Positions 11,973 to 23,120 of a DNA stretch of 64,000 nt are shown here, in pieces. The position numbers and the translations under genes are program-made. The stretch comes from Pleodorina starrii (lineage: Eukaryota > Chlorophyta > Chlorophyceae > Chlamydomonadales > Volvocaceae): assembly GCA_030267565.1 (NCBI GenBank), contig BRXU01000005.1, positions 2,081,501-2,145,500 on the forward strand, given 5' to 3'. Position 1 is the stretch's first letter; every line of letters starts with the position of its first letter. The notes under the pieces were generated by a model, which made no database searches, was not told the DNA's origin, and worked only from the letters and a program-made list of their open reading frames with translations.

Positions 11973-14061
11973 TAGAGGGGCGTGGCGCGGCTGGGGCTTT
12001 GTGCGCGGTTATGTGTGCGAGGGTTGGGGTTTCGGCACAGGAGAACGACAGCTTCTGTGTTCACGAGCTGGCAGCTCACTCAAGGCGATGATGGGTTTAG
12101 TTTCGACCCGTCCCTGATCGTTCCGGAGATTGATGACCCGGATATGGCGCATGGGTGCTCACTGCGTGAGCCGAGCTGTGGCCACTGCGGTTGCTTCATC
12201 AGGCAATCTTGATTGCCGGACGAGCAGCATGCCCTCCTTCGGATTTCCCGGCCGCTGAGTGTGGGGCCCGGGTCTCTGCGTGTCTGCTGCAGTTGATCGT
12301 CGCAACTTCGTTCTTTCCGGCTGCGTTCTCGACTGGGGTTACGATAGACCCTGGACCTGTCTGACGGTGGGCCAGCAGCCCTTGAGGTGGCCCTTGCGTG
12401 TGAGTTTCATTGCCTGTCCGGAGTCGTGCGATCGCACTATGCAGCTGTTATCCAGCTCCTCTGTAATTAATAAAACCGGCGTTACCGGTATTATATCTAT
12501 CTAAATGTTGTTGAGGACCCCATGTTGCGGGTGGCGACGGATGTAGAGGCGTGCAGTGGCCTGTTTCCCACGCGGCTGCCCTTGTCTGTGCTGCGTGAGT
12601 CCGGGTTCACGTTACCCACACCCGCAGATGGCCGAGCTCATCACCGAGGCCGTGCTGTCTGACATGCAGGCTGCTGGATGCCGACGAGCGGCCGTGGCTG
12701 GTTGCTGCATGCCAACCTGCGCCGCCCTACGGAGGGTGGCCTGGGTGATGTTGGAAAGAAGTGTGCGGTTAGGTGTCGAGCGCATTGTGGCGTGTTCAAG
12801 CTGAAGGGTTAAGCATGGACGACGGATCTGTGGTATCCGTCCGTCAACTTGGGCAAACCAGTACACACGCGGGTCCGTAACCAGCCGGCACAGGCGCAGC
12901 CGTGTCAGCGGAGCCTTGGCCGAGTGAGGATGGGAACGAAGACCTGTTTGGTAGATATTCCGGATAGAGGCGTAGAGAAGCAAGAGCGACACCTAGCGAC
13001 ATTCGGACAGGGCGCATCGGGCGCAGAGAAGGGAGAACGCAGTCGGGAAGGGTCGGGACGACAGAAATGAGTGCGTCGATGGCGATCGTTGGCAAGCGCC
13101 GGGAAAGTCACAGATGACAGACAACGAGCCGTAGAAAAGGAAGCGTGAAACGGGGAATTGTATACGATGAGGAAGCTTAAAGCGGGCGGTTACTCAGACG
13201 GAACGCTCAGCATGCAGTTGGACAGGGTTGGACGATGCACCATCGCGCGCGTATGCCCAAAGTGATGAGAGCGCCGTCGACAGGAGTGGCGCGCGTTTGG
13301 ATGGGTCCCCGCTTCCAGACCCCACTGAGCTTGCACCGCCGGAGGAGGAGGAGGAGGAGGAGGAGGAGGAGGAGGAGGAACGGCCGAAGGCGATGGCATC
13401 GTGGATTGCGAAGTGTCCGCATGCGGGGCCAGATAGGGGGGCGCGTCGCGGCTGGGGCTTTGCGTGCGGTTGATGGACAGCTTCTCGCTGTGTGTTCACG
13501 AGCTGGCAGCTCACTCAAGGCGATGATGGGTTTCTTAATTTCGACCCGTCCCTGATCGTTCCGGAGATTGATGACCCGGATATGGCGCATGGGTGCTCAC
13601 TGCGTGAGCCGAGCTGAGGCCACTGCGGTTGCCTCATCAGGCAATCTTGATTGCCGGACGAGCAGCGTGCCACAAGGTTTCAGGGCCGCTGAGGGCGGGG
13701 ACCGGGTCTCTGCGGCTACATTCTCGTCTGGGGTTACGAATAGATCCTGGAGACCTGGACCTGTCTGACGGCGGGCCAGCAGCAGCCCTTCGTTGAGGTG
13801 GCCCTTGCGTGTGGGTTTGCCTGTCCGGCGTTATTATTTCTATCCATGTTGCTGAGGACCCCATGTTGCGGGTGGTGACGGAGTGGCGTGCAGTGGCCTG
13901 TTTCCCACGCGGCTGCCCTTGTCTGTGCTGCGTGAGTGAGTCCGGGTTCACGTTACCCACACCCGCAGACGGCCGGGCTCACCGAAGCCCGCCGTGCTGT
14001 CTGAAGGCATCAGTGTCAGCGGAGCCTTGGCCGGAGGAGGCTGGGAATGAAATAATAACTG

Positions 14062-14388
14062 AAGGTTTTCTGAGTGAAACGAAGAAAACCAAGGTTTTCT
14101 GTGTATTTGCCGAGAGCGTTCTCGGCTGTTCGTTGGCGGTACGGCCTGGCCGTACCGGTGAGAGCGAAGTGCAAGTCGCGCTGAGCGCGACGGAAAGAGC
14201 AATTTCGCGAGTTCATTTAGTCAGTACTGACAGGTTTCCGCTGCGTCTTCTGCCCATTACACCGCCCCGCGGCAGATAGCGCAGTCGGTTACCAGGCTCG
14301 CCTCCTCCCACGGAAGCAAGCATACTCTTCTGCTCGCAGGTACCCGACTCCATCCCCGTCTTCAAGCGGTAAGGCAACTACTCATGAA
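14062..14388. mobile_element. 327 bp insertion with AACTG target duplication
   Basis: The target reads AATAATAACTGTTAGATAG in intact units. Here AACTG is duplicated on both sides (14057-14061 and 14389-14393). The ends are weak inverted repeats (GGTTTTCTGAGT on the left, ACTCATGAAAA on the right). Inside, TAGCGCAGTCGGT at about 14275-14287 matches a polymerase III A box, and a weaker B-box-like stretch follows at about 14339-14351. A tRNA-derived SINE or a small DNA transposon are both possible; the five-base duplication fits either. Only one copy is seen here. Confidence 0.6.
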
Positions 14389-16797
14389 AACTGTTAGATA
14401 GATAGTCCGGATGGAGGCGTAGAGAAGCAAGAGCGACCTTCGGACAGCAGGGCGCATCAATCGGGCGCAGAGATAGAAGGGGAAACGCAGTCGGGACGAC
14501 AGAAATGAGTGCGTCGATGCCGATCGTTGGCAAGCGCCGGGAAAGTCACAGATGACATACAACTAGACGTAGAAGAGGAAGCATGAAACGGGGAATTGCA
14601 AACGATGAGGAAGCTTAATGCGCGCGGTTACTCAGACGGAACGCGGGCGCGGTCAGGTCGAAGGAAACAGACGGGGCAGCATTTGTATCGTGAGGAGCGA
14701 GAGAGTGACAGCAGCCCAAGGTTTGGACAGGTCCGCAAATCAAATAGAAAGGGAGTTTCCCTTAAGCACGAAAAGCGTCATCGGCGACCTTGTCGGGGCG
14801 GTTGATCGGAAACGCGTCCTGGTGAAAGCAATTAGGCAAGAAATGGCGTAGTGTTGAGCTGGCAGGAGTTTGATTTCGATATTTCGTATCTTCCTGGGCG
14901 TGGGCCAGCAATTGGACGATTTGCCAACGCGTATGCCTTGTGGGTGGAACGCCGATGCGCCGTCGACACGCCACGAGTGGCGCGCGTTTGGATGGGTCCC
15001 CGCCTCCAGGCCCCAGTGATGATCTTGCACCGCCGGAGGATGGAGGAGGAATGGCAGAAGGCGATTGCGATGTGGATTGCGAAGTGTCCGCATGGGGGAT
15101 CAGATAGAGGGGCGTGGCGCGGCTGGGGCTTTGTGCGCGGTTATGTGTGCGAGGGTTGGGGTTTCGGCACAGGAGAACGACAGCTTCTGTGTTCACGAGC
15201 TGGCAGCTCACTCAAGGCGATGATGGGTTTAGTTTCGACCCGTCCCTGATCGTTCCGGAGATTGATGACCCGGATATGGCGCATGGGTGCTCACTGCGTG
15301 AGCCGAGCTGTGGCCACTGCGGTTGCTTCATCAGGCAATCTTGATTGCCGGACGAGCAGCATGCCCTCCTTCGGATTTCCCGGCCGCTGAGTGTGGGGCC
15401 CGGGTCTCTGCGTGTCTGCTGCAGTTGATCGTCGCAAATCCGTTCTTTCCGGCTGCGTTCTCGTCTGGGGTTACGATAGACCCTGGACCTGTCTGACGGT
15501 GGGCCAGAAACAGTCCGGCAAAAGGTGGCATTGCGTGTGTGTTTGCCTGTCCGGCGTTATTTTGATCCAAATGTTGCTGAGGACCCCATGTTGCGGGTGG
15601 CGACGTATGGAGAGGCGTGCAGTGGCCTGTTTCCCACGCGACTGCCCTTGTCTGTGCTGCGTGAGTGAGTCCGGGTTCACGTCACCCACACCCGCAGACG
15701 GCCGAGCGGCTGGATCCCGACGAGCGACCGTGGCTTTGGCTGGTTGCTGCCAACCTGCTCTGCCCGACAGAGTCTAGTCATTAGAAAGAAGTGTGCGGTT
15801 AGGTGTAGAGCGCATTGTGGCGTGTTACAGCTGGAGGGTTAAGCATGGACGACGGAGCTGTGGCATCCGTCTGTCAGCATGCGCGACCAGCAGTACACAC
15901 GCGGGTCCGTCCGCAACCGGGCGGTACAGGCGCAGCAGTGTCAGCGGAGCCTTGGCCGGGGGAGGATGGGAACGAAATAAGAACTGTGAGCGGATCCGGA
16001 GCGAAGCGGCGAAGAACTAAAAGCAAGAGCGACCTTCGGGCAGGGCGCATCGGGCGCAGAGAAGGGGAGACGCGGTCGGGACGACAGAAATGAGTGCATC
16101 GATGGCGCTCGCTGCCAAGCACCGGGAAAGGCTCAGATGATAGACAACAAGCCGTAGAAGGGGAAGCGTGAAACGGGGAATTGTAAACGATGAAGAAGCT
16201 TAAAGCGGGCGGTTACTCAGACGGAACGCGGGCGCGCGCGGAGGGGCGCGGTCAGGTCGAAGGAAACAGACGGGGCAGCATCTGAATCGTGATAACAAAA
16301 TGACAGCATCGTCAGCAATTTCCCAAGGTTTGGATAATTCCGCAAATCAACCTAACTAGAAAGGGACATTCCCCAAGTACGAAAAGCGTCTTCGGCCACC
16401 ATGGGGGCCAGGGGGCGGTTGATCGGAAACGCGTTCTGGTGAAAGCGAATAGACAAGAAATGGCGTTGTGTTGAGCTTTGTGCCTGCAGAAGTTTGATTT
16501 CGATATTTCGTGTCTTCCTGGGGGGGGCAGCAGCTGGACGATTTGGCATCGCGTACGTATGCCCAAAGTGATGAGAGCGCCGTCGACACGCCACGTGTGG
16601 CGCGTGTTTGGATGGGTCCCCGCCTCCAGACACCATTGAGCTTGCACCGCCGGAGGAGGAGGAACGGCCGAAGGCGATGGCGTCGTGAATTGCGGTGTGT
16701 CTGCGTGCGGGGCCAGAGGGGCGCGTCGCGGCTTAGACTTTGATTGCGCGCGGTTATGAGTGCGAGAGTTGGGGGTTCGGCACAGATGAACGACAGC

Positions 16798-17341
16798 TGC
16801 TGGTTGAGGACTCGAACGGTTGGTGGATAGGCTTCCACAGCTGATCGGCCATATTATGACAACGGCGCGGCTGAAGTGTCTTGTGGATAGTTTGCTTGAC
16901 AGCCGTCACATGGACCAACTGACTGTACGACACTTTGATTGGTCCGACGGTCTGCCCTGCCCTGCCCTGGTCTGGCCTGGTCTGCAGACGGCACCTCAGC
17001 TCGATGTCATGTAACCGCGCTTCCTGGGGCACGGTGTGTTTCCTGGGGCACGGTGTGTTTCCTGGGGCACGGCATCTCTGCGCCCATTTACAAAAAAGAA
17101 GAGGACCTGGAGAGCCTTCCTTGCCGGGAACGCAACGCTCGGAACACAGCCCGAAAGTTTCTGAACACCGTGTTCTGGCAGTTTGCGGTACACATAAAAA
17201 CGCGAAATTACGGTAGCATCCCCGGAGACGTCCGTGTGTGGCTGCGCCCGTGACTTTACTAATACCTCGTGGAGGGAACAGAGCGGAGGCAAGAAATCAA
17301 AAGCGGACCCGCGACACCGGTATACGGTAGCGGGAGGGAGG
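16798..17341. other. Satellite edge and pyrophosphatase upstream region
   Basis: Unique sequence begins here. It includes three tandem copies of a ~19-base unit (TTCCTGGGGCACGGTGTG) at about 17021-17075. The AT-rich stretch near 17190-17215 (ACATAAAAACG) could be a weak core promoter for the downstream gene. No coding exon is supported. Confidence 0.4.
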
Positions 17342-20300
17342 ATGCTGGGGCCGCGGTGCCGGTCCCGGGCCCAAGCGAGGGGGGCCGCCGCCGCCGCCCT
17401 CAATGCCCCGCGCCGCGTCGCCGCCGCGCAGCGCTTCGGCCGCCAGGCGGTGCAGCGCCGCGCCGCGCAGGCCGCCGCCGCGTCGCTGGTGCTCATGGTC
17501 TTCGTCGCCGCCGCCGCCGCCAGCTCCGCCGCGCGAGCAGTGGCGGCGGCGGCGGCGACGGCGACAGCCGCGCCGCCGCTGGCAGACAACACCACCGGCG
17601 CAACCACCGCCGAACCCCTCGCACCCCTGGAGGCAGATGGCGGCAGCGGCGGCCGCAGCACAAACAGCAGCGCGGCTCCGGCCGGCGGCGAGGCTGGCAA
17701 CGCGATGACGACCCGTGGGTCGGCAGCGGCGGCGGCAGCGGCGGGGGCGGCTGCGACGACGACGGTGCCGCCAGTGCTGCGCCTGCTGCCCGGGCCGTGC
17801 CTCACAAGCGCACCCAACGCGACGCAGTTCGAGGTCTTCCGGGGTTGCGCCGCCCGCGCGTACGGCATCCCCGGGCTGCCCGATTTTGCCGTGTACTGCG
17901 AGGACCGCGCTCAAGGTACGGAATGTATGGCAGGGCATGTATGGCAGATGTACGGATTGTATGGCAGATGATACGACACAGCGGAGATGAGAAATGTAAT
18001 GCGGTGGGATGGAGTTGACACGACTGGATTGAAAGTGCCACCTGCCCGTCGCGTTCCCCGTCGCTGGGTGTGTGGTTGCCATGGTGATTCGTGTCCTGTG
18101 GAGATGTTCGCCAAGGCGAAGGCACGGGAGTGCCCGAACGAGGCGTAAGGCTCGATGTCCGTGCCGCGCGTGCCGTCCCTCCTTCCCGTGCTGAGGGCGG
18201 GCGTTGCGCGCCGCAGGCCGGAATGTGTCGTACTGGCACGAGATCCCGCTCAACTTGACCACCGACCCACGGGTCAATGGCAGCACCATGTGGGTTACCG
18301 TGGAGATTCCCCGAGGCACCAACGTAAAGATCGAGACGCAGGTGGGGATGCAGGGGGGTGAGGCGCACGAGGCACGACACGACGAGTTTTGTGACCCATG
18401 GGTCGGGGTCGGTGCCGGTGCCGGTTGTCAGTGTCGGTGGGCTTAATATGGGTACGCTGCTTTTGCGGCGGCGGCGGTGGCGGATAAAGGCGCGACAAGC
18501 GCACGACAGCGACCCTAACCGCGTCCACCATACAGCTCCCTTGCTTAAGTGCTAAGCCGCCGTTCCCCTCTTCCCCCGGACTTTGCCTTCCTTTATGTCC
18601 CCACGTCGCACAGACCATGTGGCCACACGCGCCCATGGCCCAGTCCACCCTGGATGGCATGGTGCCGCCTGGGTGAGAGCTTCGAAAGGGTGCGAGGAAG
18701 GGCGGGCGGGCGGGTGGGGGGAAGCTGCCGACGAGAATCGTGGGTAGCGGTTGCCTGGGCGGTGGAGGGTCCTGTGGGGGGCTCAGGTCGGTCGTCGGTC
18801 CTCGCCTTCCCCCTTCCCCTTCGGCCCTCTGTGCTCTGTCCCTCCGCTGCGCCTGCGGGTGCTTCCTTTTCCTCCCCCTGGACTGCACCTCAGGTCCTCT
18901 CTCCCAACCAGCCCTGCTGCTGCATTCAACGCCCCCTTTCCCCTCCCACATACACCAACAACACCCCAACAAATCGCATCCCTCGCCACCATCTCAACTC
19001 TGTCCAATTAAGTTCCACATACACACCAACGTGCACACGTTAACATACACACACTCCGCCCTCCCCCCACCCCGCTGCCAGGAGTCCCCGGCCCTTGCAG
19101 CGGCTGCGCTACTACGCCGCCGGCCCCTCGCTGGCTAACTACGGCGGCGTGCCTCAGACCTGGGAGGCCAGCGACGTGCCTGACGGCTTGACGGGCCTGC
19201 CCTCGGATAACGACCCGCTTGACTTTATCGAGGTGGGCGTGCGAGTGCCTGCGCCAGTGCGGCGGCTGCGCCAGCAGTGCCTCGCTCCTTGCCTGGGTTG
19301 ACAGCCGGGGTTGACACGCGGTCGATGACTTTGTTGGGCTGAGGGAGCGACGACGCCGACGGCGACCGGGCGCTATCGCCTCCCTGGGTGCCTGTCGGTG
19401 TTGAAAGCATATCCCATGTCGGGGCCGTGATTTGGTCGTGACTGGGCTGCGAGTTGGGGCCGCAGCTGTCGCCGCGTGAGTGCTGCGGCAGCCCGAGCAA
19501 GTGAGGACCGGGGCTGTGAGACATGGGGTTTGAGCAGAGACAGAAAGCCACCATCCGTGACGTGCACCCCCAGCCGCCTCCAATCGGGCCCATGGTACGG
19601 CTACAGTACGATTACAGTACGACAATGGTACGAACATGTGAATCGCTGCCTGATCATTACCCGGGGCCGCGCTGGGGGGGGGGAGGGCCCATGCAGATCG
19701 GTGAGGCGCCCATCCCCGTGGGAGGAGTGGTGCGGGTGGTGCTGCTGGGGGCCCTGGCGCTCCTGGACCGGAACGAGACGGACTGGAAGCTTGTGGTACT
19801 CAGCACGAGAGACCCACGGGTCGGCGAGTGGCGCGACGTGGCGGACGTGCCGCCGGAGAGGCGCCAGCAGCTGTACGAGTTCTTCAGGACGTACAAAGTA
19901 GGTACGGTACGGTACGGTGCGGTCCGGTAGCCTCAGAAGGCGGCGCGGGCAGCAGCGGGGCGCGGCACGCCTTGCGGTGCGCCAGCGGCCGCGGCCAACC
20001 CACTCGCAGTCTCTCCGGCTGCCTGCTGTTCTTCTTTTCCGCTTAGCCGCAATTCTTGTTGCTTGCACCAACCCACCCCACTGTGTGCGGTACATGATTG
20101 GCGGCCTTTGGCTGGTTGGCTTGCAGGTGGCCGAGGGCAAGCAGGTGAATCGCTTCGTCCTGCCACCGGACGCCAACACCACCTCCAACGCCACCCCCAA
20201 CGCCACCTCCCGACCGGAGGACTGGCAACGAGCCTTTTTCGGCGCCGACACGGCGGCTCGAGTGGTGCGCGCCAAACACGAAGACTGGCGCCGCTTGCTG

Positions 20301-20504
20301 AGCCCCGGCGGCTGCGACACGCCGCGCTGCGCGCCGCTGGTGGCGGCGGCGCGTACCGACGGCAGCATCGCCGCCGCTGCCGCCACCACCGCCGCCACCG
20401 CCACCGGCACCGGTGGCAACGGCACGACCGCCAGCGGCAGCGCTGGCGGTGCCGCCGGCAACAGCACCGCCGCCGTCACCGCCCCGGCTGCCACCCTGGC
20501 GTGA
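17342..20504 (+). CDS. Family I inorganic pyrophosphatase, secretory/membrane-anchored form
   Basis: Hydrolyses pyrophosphate to phosphate using Mg2+. I splice six exons: 17342-17915, 18217-18341, 18614-18672, 19082-19232, 19697-19897, 20127-20504 (495 aa, phases agree). Core family landmarks appear in order: VEIPRGTNVKIET (metal and substrate Glu/Lys/Glu), MAQSTLDGM at the NPIxQD position, RLRYYA, NYGGVPQTWE, the signature SDNDPLD with three Asp, LLDRNETDWK, and TYK followed by VAEGKQVNRF. Exon 3 is only 59 bases and is needed to restore the usual spacing. Unlike cytosolic enzymes it has a basic, Ala-rich N-terminus with a hydrophobic segment (about residues 41-60), about a dozen N-x-S/T sequons and an Ala/Thr/Asn-rich tail, so a luminal or extracellular location is likely (inference). 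The first in-frame ATG was chosen. GACCCNNGGGTC palindromes lie in exons 1, 2 and 5. Confidence 0.87.
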
Positions 20505-20895
20505 GGGCTCCGACAGGAGTAAAAGCCCTGAGAAGCGCTGTGGGAACCATCGAGGGCCAAGATGTGCGGGAGATGAGGCGGCTGGGGCTTGCGTGGGCGG
20601 ACGGCGGGTCCCCCTGCTCGGCGGTCTCATCGCTAGCTGCGGTCATTAGCTCAATTACCGCCTGAGTTAACTCATTACCGTTTAAGTATGAAGTTACGTA
20701 CTGCGCTCGCGCACGTCGTAGAGGCCGTGGGAGCTGAGCAAGAGGTCCGGATGGGGACGTGTACAGCCCGGGCCCAGCAGAGGCAGCAGCAGCGGCAGCA
20801 GCAGCAGCAGGCCGTGCGGCACAGGAACCTTGTGGGCCCTCATGCAGCGGCCTGGCGGGGCCGGCAGGTGCCGCTGCTGAGAACCGATTGGTTGT

Positions 20896-20900
20896 TGTAA
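20896..20900 (+). promoter_or_regulatory. Possible TGTAA polyadenylation signal
   Basis: TGTAA lies about 390 bases after the pyrophosphatase stop. Chlorophycean algae commonly use TGTAA as poly(A) signal. A single pentamer is weak evidence. Confidence 0.35.
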
Positions 20901-21153
20901 GCCTGGACTACTGGCATTCGGCTGATGGTTGGGGAGGGTGTTGCTAGGATCGAGAACCAACCAACCAACCAACCAAACAAACAACCAACCAACCACATAG
21001 CATTGAACTTCGGGACTACGGACGGGAAAGAGTGAGGGGCGCCCAGACAGTTTCCACTACTGTGCACCTCTGCTGGGCCCTACCCACAGAAGGGTCCTTT
21101 GTTCAGAGGCTTCGGAGCCCCTCCGACACTTACCTGTGGCCTTAGAACATGCA

Positions 21154-21606
21154 ATGCTTGGTGTGGCGGGTAGGGAAGCAGGCTGCCGGTGTCACCGCTC
21201 ACCGGGCGTGTACATATGTGTCGTCGTGTCTATCGCCATTTCCCTATATATGCTGCTGCACCTTGCCGCCCGCGCCACCGCCCCTCACCGCCGTCCCCGT
21301 CCTTCCCCGCAAGAAGTAACAGAGCCCGCGCCGAATGGAAATACAGCGGAGGATAACAGCGGAGGCTCCCCGCAAATCGTCAGCGTCTACCCCGCAACCC
21401 TACCCTGTTGGCAAATTGGGCTTCCCGCGTTGGCTTATCAGCTCCATACACATCGAGAAATTATAGTGCGTATCTCATGCTTCCAAAACTTTGACGAGAG
21501 GCTGCTGCGTCACACGTTACGAGGCTTGAACTCGATAACGTTAGTAATCAGCAGCGCCGCTTGTAGCTCAATAAGCTTCTCCGTTAACATCCATACTACG
21601 ACCTAG
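21154..21606 (+). CDS. Weak hypothetical small membrane protein
   Basis: An uninterrupted frame of 150 codons begins at an ATG with a predicted hydrophobic segment GVYICVVVSIAISLYMLL near residues 18-35, followed by a Pro/Arg-rich stretch. Codon use in the second half is AT-richer than in the confident genes nearby, and I recognise no family. It could be chance. It is listed because one frame combines ATG, a membrane segment and moderate length. Confidence 0.22.
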   Translation: MLGVAGREAGCRCHRSPGVYICVVVSIAISLYMLLHLAARATAPHRRPRPSPQEVTEPAPNGNTAEDNSGGSPQIVSVYPATLPCWQIGLPALAYQLHTHREIIVRISCFQNFDERLLRHTLRGLNSITLVISSAACSSISFSVNIHTTT

Positions 21607-22049
21607 GCCATGCGAGAACATTTGCTGAAAGAGCTGAGTTGCCACAGGCCGCTCGTATGGTGCCAACTTGCTTCGTCCATTCACCAATCCACGAGCGGCG
21701 CGCACAAGCCTATAGCCCAAACATCATGTCATGTGATATGCGCAAGCTGTTGGTTCAAGGCGTGAGTGCGTACGACGTCCATCGTATCAAGACTCGAAAC
21801 CAAGCGCGTCCGCCGGTATTGTGCATGAACGGTTGTGCAAAACAAGGCGCGCGCACGTCATGGCGCTCGGACGCCACAGATCTGTGGTATTAAATCAAAC
21901 AGAGATTTTGAAACGATATTGAATGATGAGTAATGGCGGGCCCAGGTGCCCGGGGCCCGGGGCCCGGAGCGCGGGCCCGGGGCCCGGGGCAATTATCAAG
22001 AACCTGCATAGTACGACGACTTCCCTGTCGTGCCACCTTCCCTGTAAGA

Positions 22050-22057
22050 TATAAAAG
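22050..22057 (+). promoter_or_regulatory. TATA box of the Cys-rich secreted protein gene
   Basis: TATAAAAG lies 137 bases upstream of the ATG at 22194, in an otherwise GC-rich setting and just downstream of the GGGCCC palindrome cluster. Position and sequence fit a core promoter with a 5' leader of about 100 bases. Confidence 0.55.
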
Positions 22058-22193
22058 CCCCGCACATACATTTTTGGTCGATGAACAAAGAACGTGTCAA
22101 AGTTAGTTTCTACATACATGCGCTGCTGTCCCCTCTCGTCACTCATCATTCTTGCCACCAGCAGCTAGCCAGCCCCAACTACGGTAGCCAGCC

Positions 22194-23120
22194 ATGCGCC
22201 CACTAATAGCGCTTGCGCTGCTGGCGCTCTTTCTCCAGCTGCTGGCCCGCCCCAGCGACGCGCGCTGGCCCTCTAAGCGTGTGCCCAATGACGGCCTGCC
22301 TCCGTCCGGCGTCCTTCCGTTGGACGAGCACACGGGCGAGCTCGTCAACAGGATTATGGCGGTGTACGGCAAGAATGCTACCGAGGAGGAGATGCTGGAG
22401 GCTACCAAGGCGCTCGTCACGGGAACACGCGTGCGCAAGACCAAGCAGCAGCTGGATGCGGAGTTGTACGACAAGGGTATGCTTTTGCGGCGTGACTTGC
22501 CAAGGACGACGAAGCGCCAGCGCAACGACGGGCTGCCCAAGGCGCGTGACTTGAGCCTTGAGGAGGCAACCGACGACTTCATTGAGCGAGCTTGGCGCAA
22601 GTACGGCTACAACGACACAAACTGCACCGCGTTGAAGGAGCACGCGGCGTACCTGCGAGCCAATAATGCTGCTCATCCGCCCCCCGCCCCTGCCACAGCT
22701 GCCCTACGGGGTCGCCAGCTGCGCACCACACTGCTGCATCTCAAGGCCTACAGCAGTATCGACGTACGGACGAAGCAGCCGTTCGCCGCGGGCGAGTGCT
22801 ACATCACATCCGACGACGTCGCCCACACGGTTCGTGCGAAATGCAATCTCTGCGAGGATTGCCACCAAACGGTGTATGATACGGTCTCGGAGTCCAGGTG
22901 CCGGTGGCAGTTCCTGTGGTGGTGCATCGGCGGTTATGTACATCACACCGAGTTTAAGATTTCTGCCGGACCATTCGTGTACTGCTACAATTTGCTGTTC
23001 TGGACGTTCTGCAAATCTGATGCTTACTTGCGGGCCCAATACATCTATGACACCAACAGCGACTACGGTACCGGCATATGCTTTTGTCTGGACAACTGCG
23101 ACCGGTGCCAGCCCTCTTAG
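22194..23120 (+). CDS. Secreted Cys-rich protein with duplicated N-terminal module, unknown family
   Basis: Single-exon gene of 308 aa. Residues 1-23 are a clear signal peptide (MRPLIALALLALFLQLL then ARPSDA). Residues about 28-70 and 100-146 are two copies of a module: R-x-x-N-D-G-L-P, then L-x-L-x-E-x-T, an acidic helix, Y-G-x-N-x-T and a Leu-rich end. The C-terminal ~110 residues carry at least eleven Cys, including CNLCEDC, ICFC and NCDRC, plus an aromatic patch (WQFLWWC, LLFWTFC), implying a disulfide-bonded extracellular domain. The ATG is preceded by a TATA box and directly precedes the signal peptide, so the start is secure. I do not recognise the family; a matrix or cell-wall role is only a guess. 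The gene is convergent with the downstream ATPase. Confidence 0.8.
   Translation: MRPLIALALLALFLQLLARPSDARWPSKRVPNDGLPPSGVLPLDEHTGELVNRIMAVYGKNATEEEMLEATKALVTGTRVRKTKQQLDAELYDKGMLLRRDLPRTTKRQRNDGLPKARDLSLEEATDDFIERAWRKYGYNDTNCTALKEHAAYLRANNAAHPPPAPATAALRGRQLRTTLLHLKAYSSIDVRTKQPFAAGECYITSDDVAHTVRAKCNLCEDCHQTVYDTVSESRCRWQFLWWCIGGYVHHTEFKISAGPFVYCYNLLFWTFCKSDAYLRAQYIYDTNSDYGTGICFCLDNCDRCQPS

Larger units (their letters stand above)
1..16797. repeat. Tandem satellite array of ~1.4 kb units
   Basis: About eleven head-to-tail units fill this stretch. My map, using the phrase around GGCAATCTTGATTGCC as boundary: B (partial) 1-852, A 853-2224, A 2225-3596, A 3597-4968, B 4969-6406, A 6407-7778, C 7779-9180, a B/A chimera with insertions 9181-12204, B 12205-13636, A with insertion 13637-15330, C 15331-16797. 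The three A units at 853-4968 have an exact 1372-base period and look almost identical, while C units are clearly diverged. From 4969 the order B-A-C-x-B-A-C suggests a higher-order repeat. No long intact gene is visible in any unit. Similarity stops abruptly near 16797. A centromeric, pericentromeric or subtelomeric satellite is possible; the sequence alone does not say which. Confidence 0.9.
20505..22049. other. Intergenic region between pyrophosphatase and Cys-rich gene
   Basis: Holds the presumed pyrophosphatase 3' UTR, a CAG-rich run (about 20776-20810), an AACC tandem run (about 20958-20993), a weak open frame (21154-21606) and a GC palindrome cluster made of GGGCCC/CCCGGG blocks at about 21944-21990. 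Nothing else convincing is seen. Confidence 0.5.

Noticed and set aside
14270..14360. A functional tRNA gene
   Set aside because: The A box is good but the B box is poor and I cannot draw a proper cloverleaf with an anticodon; it is kept only as a Pol III-like feature of the insertion.
853..15330. Small open frames repeated in every satellite unit (80-149 codons)
   Set aside because: They overlap on both strands, lack consistent starts, contain no recognised domain apart from the RNase H relic, and recur only because the DNA is repeated.
17297..18322. 341-codon open frame on the minus strand
   Set aside because: Antisense shadow of the GC-rich pyrophosphatase exons 1-2; its composition is only the complement of Ala codons.
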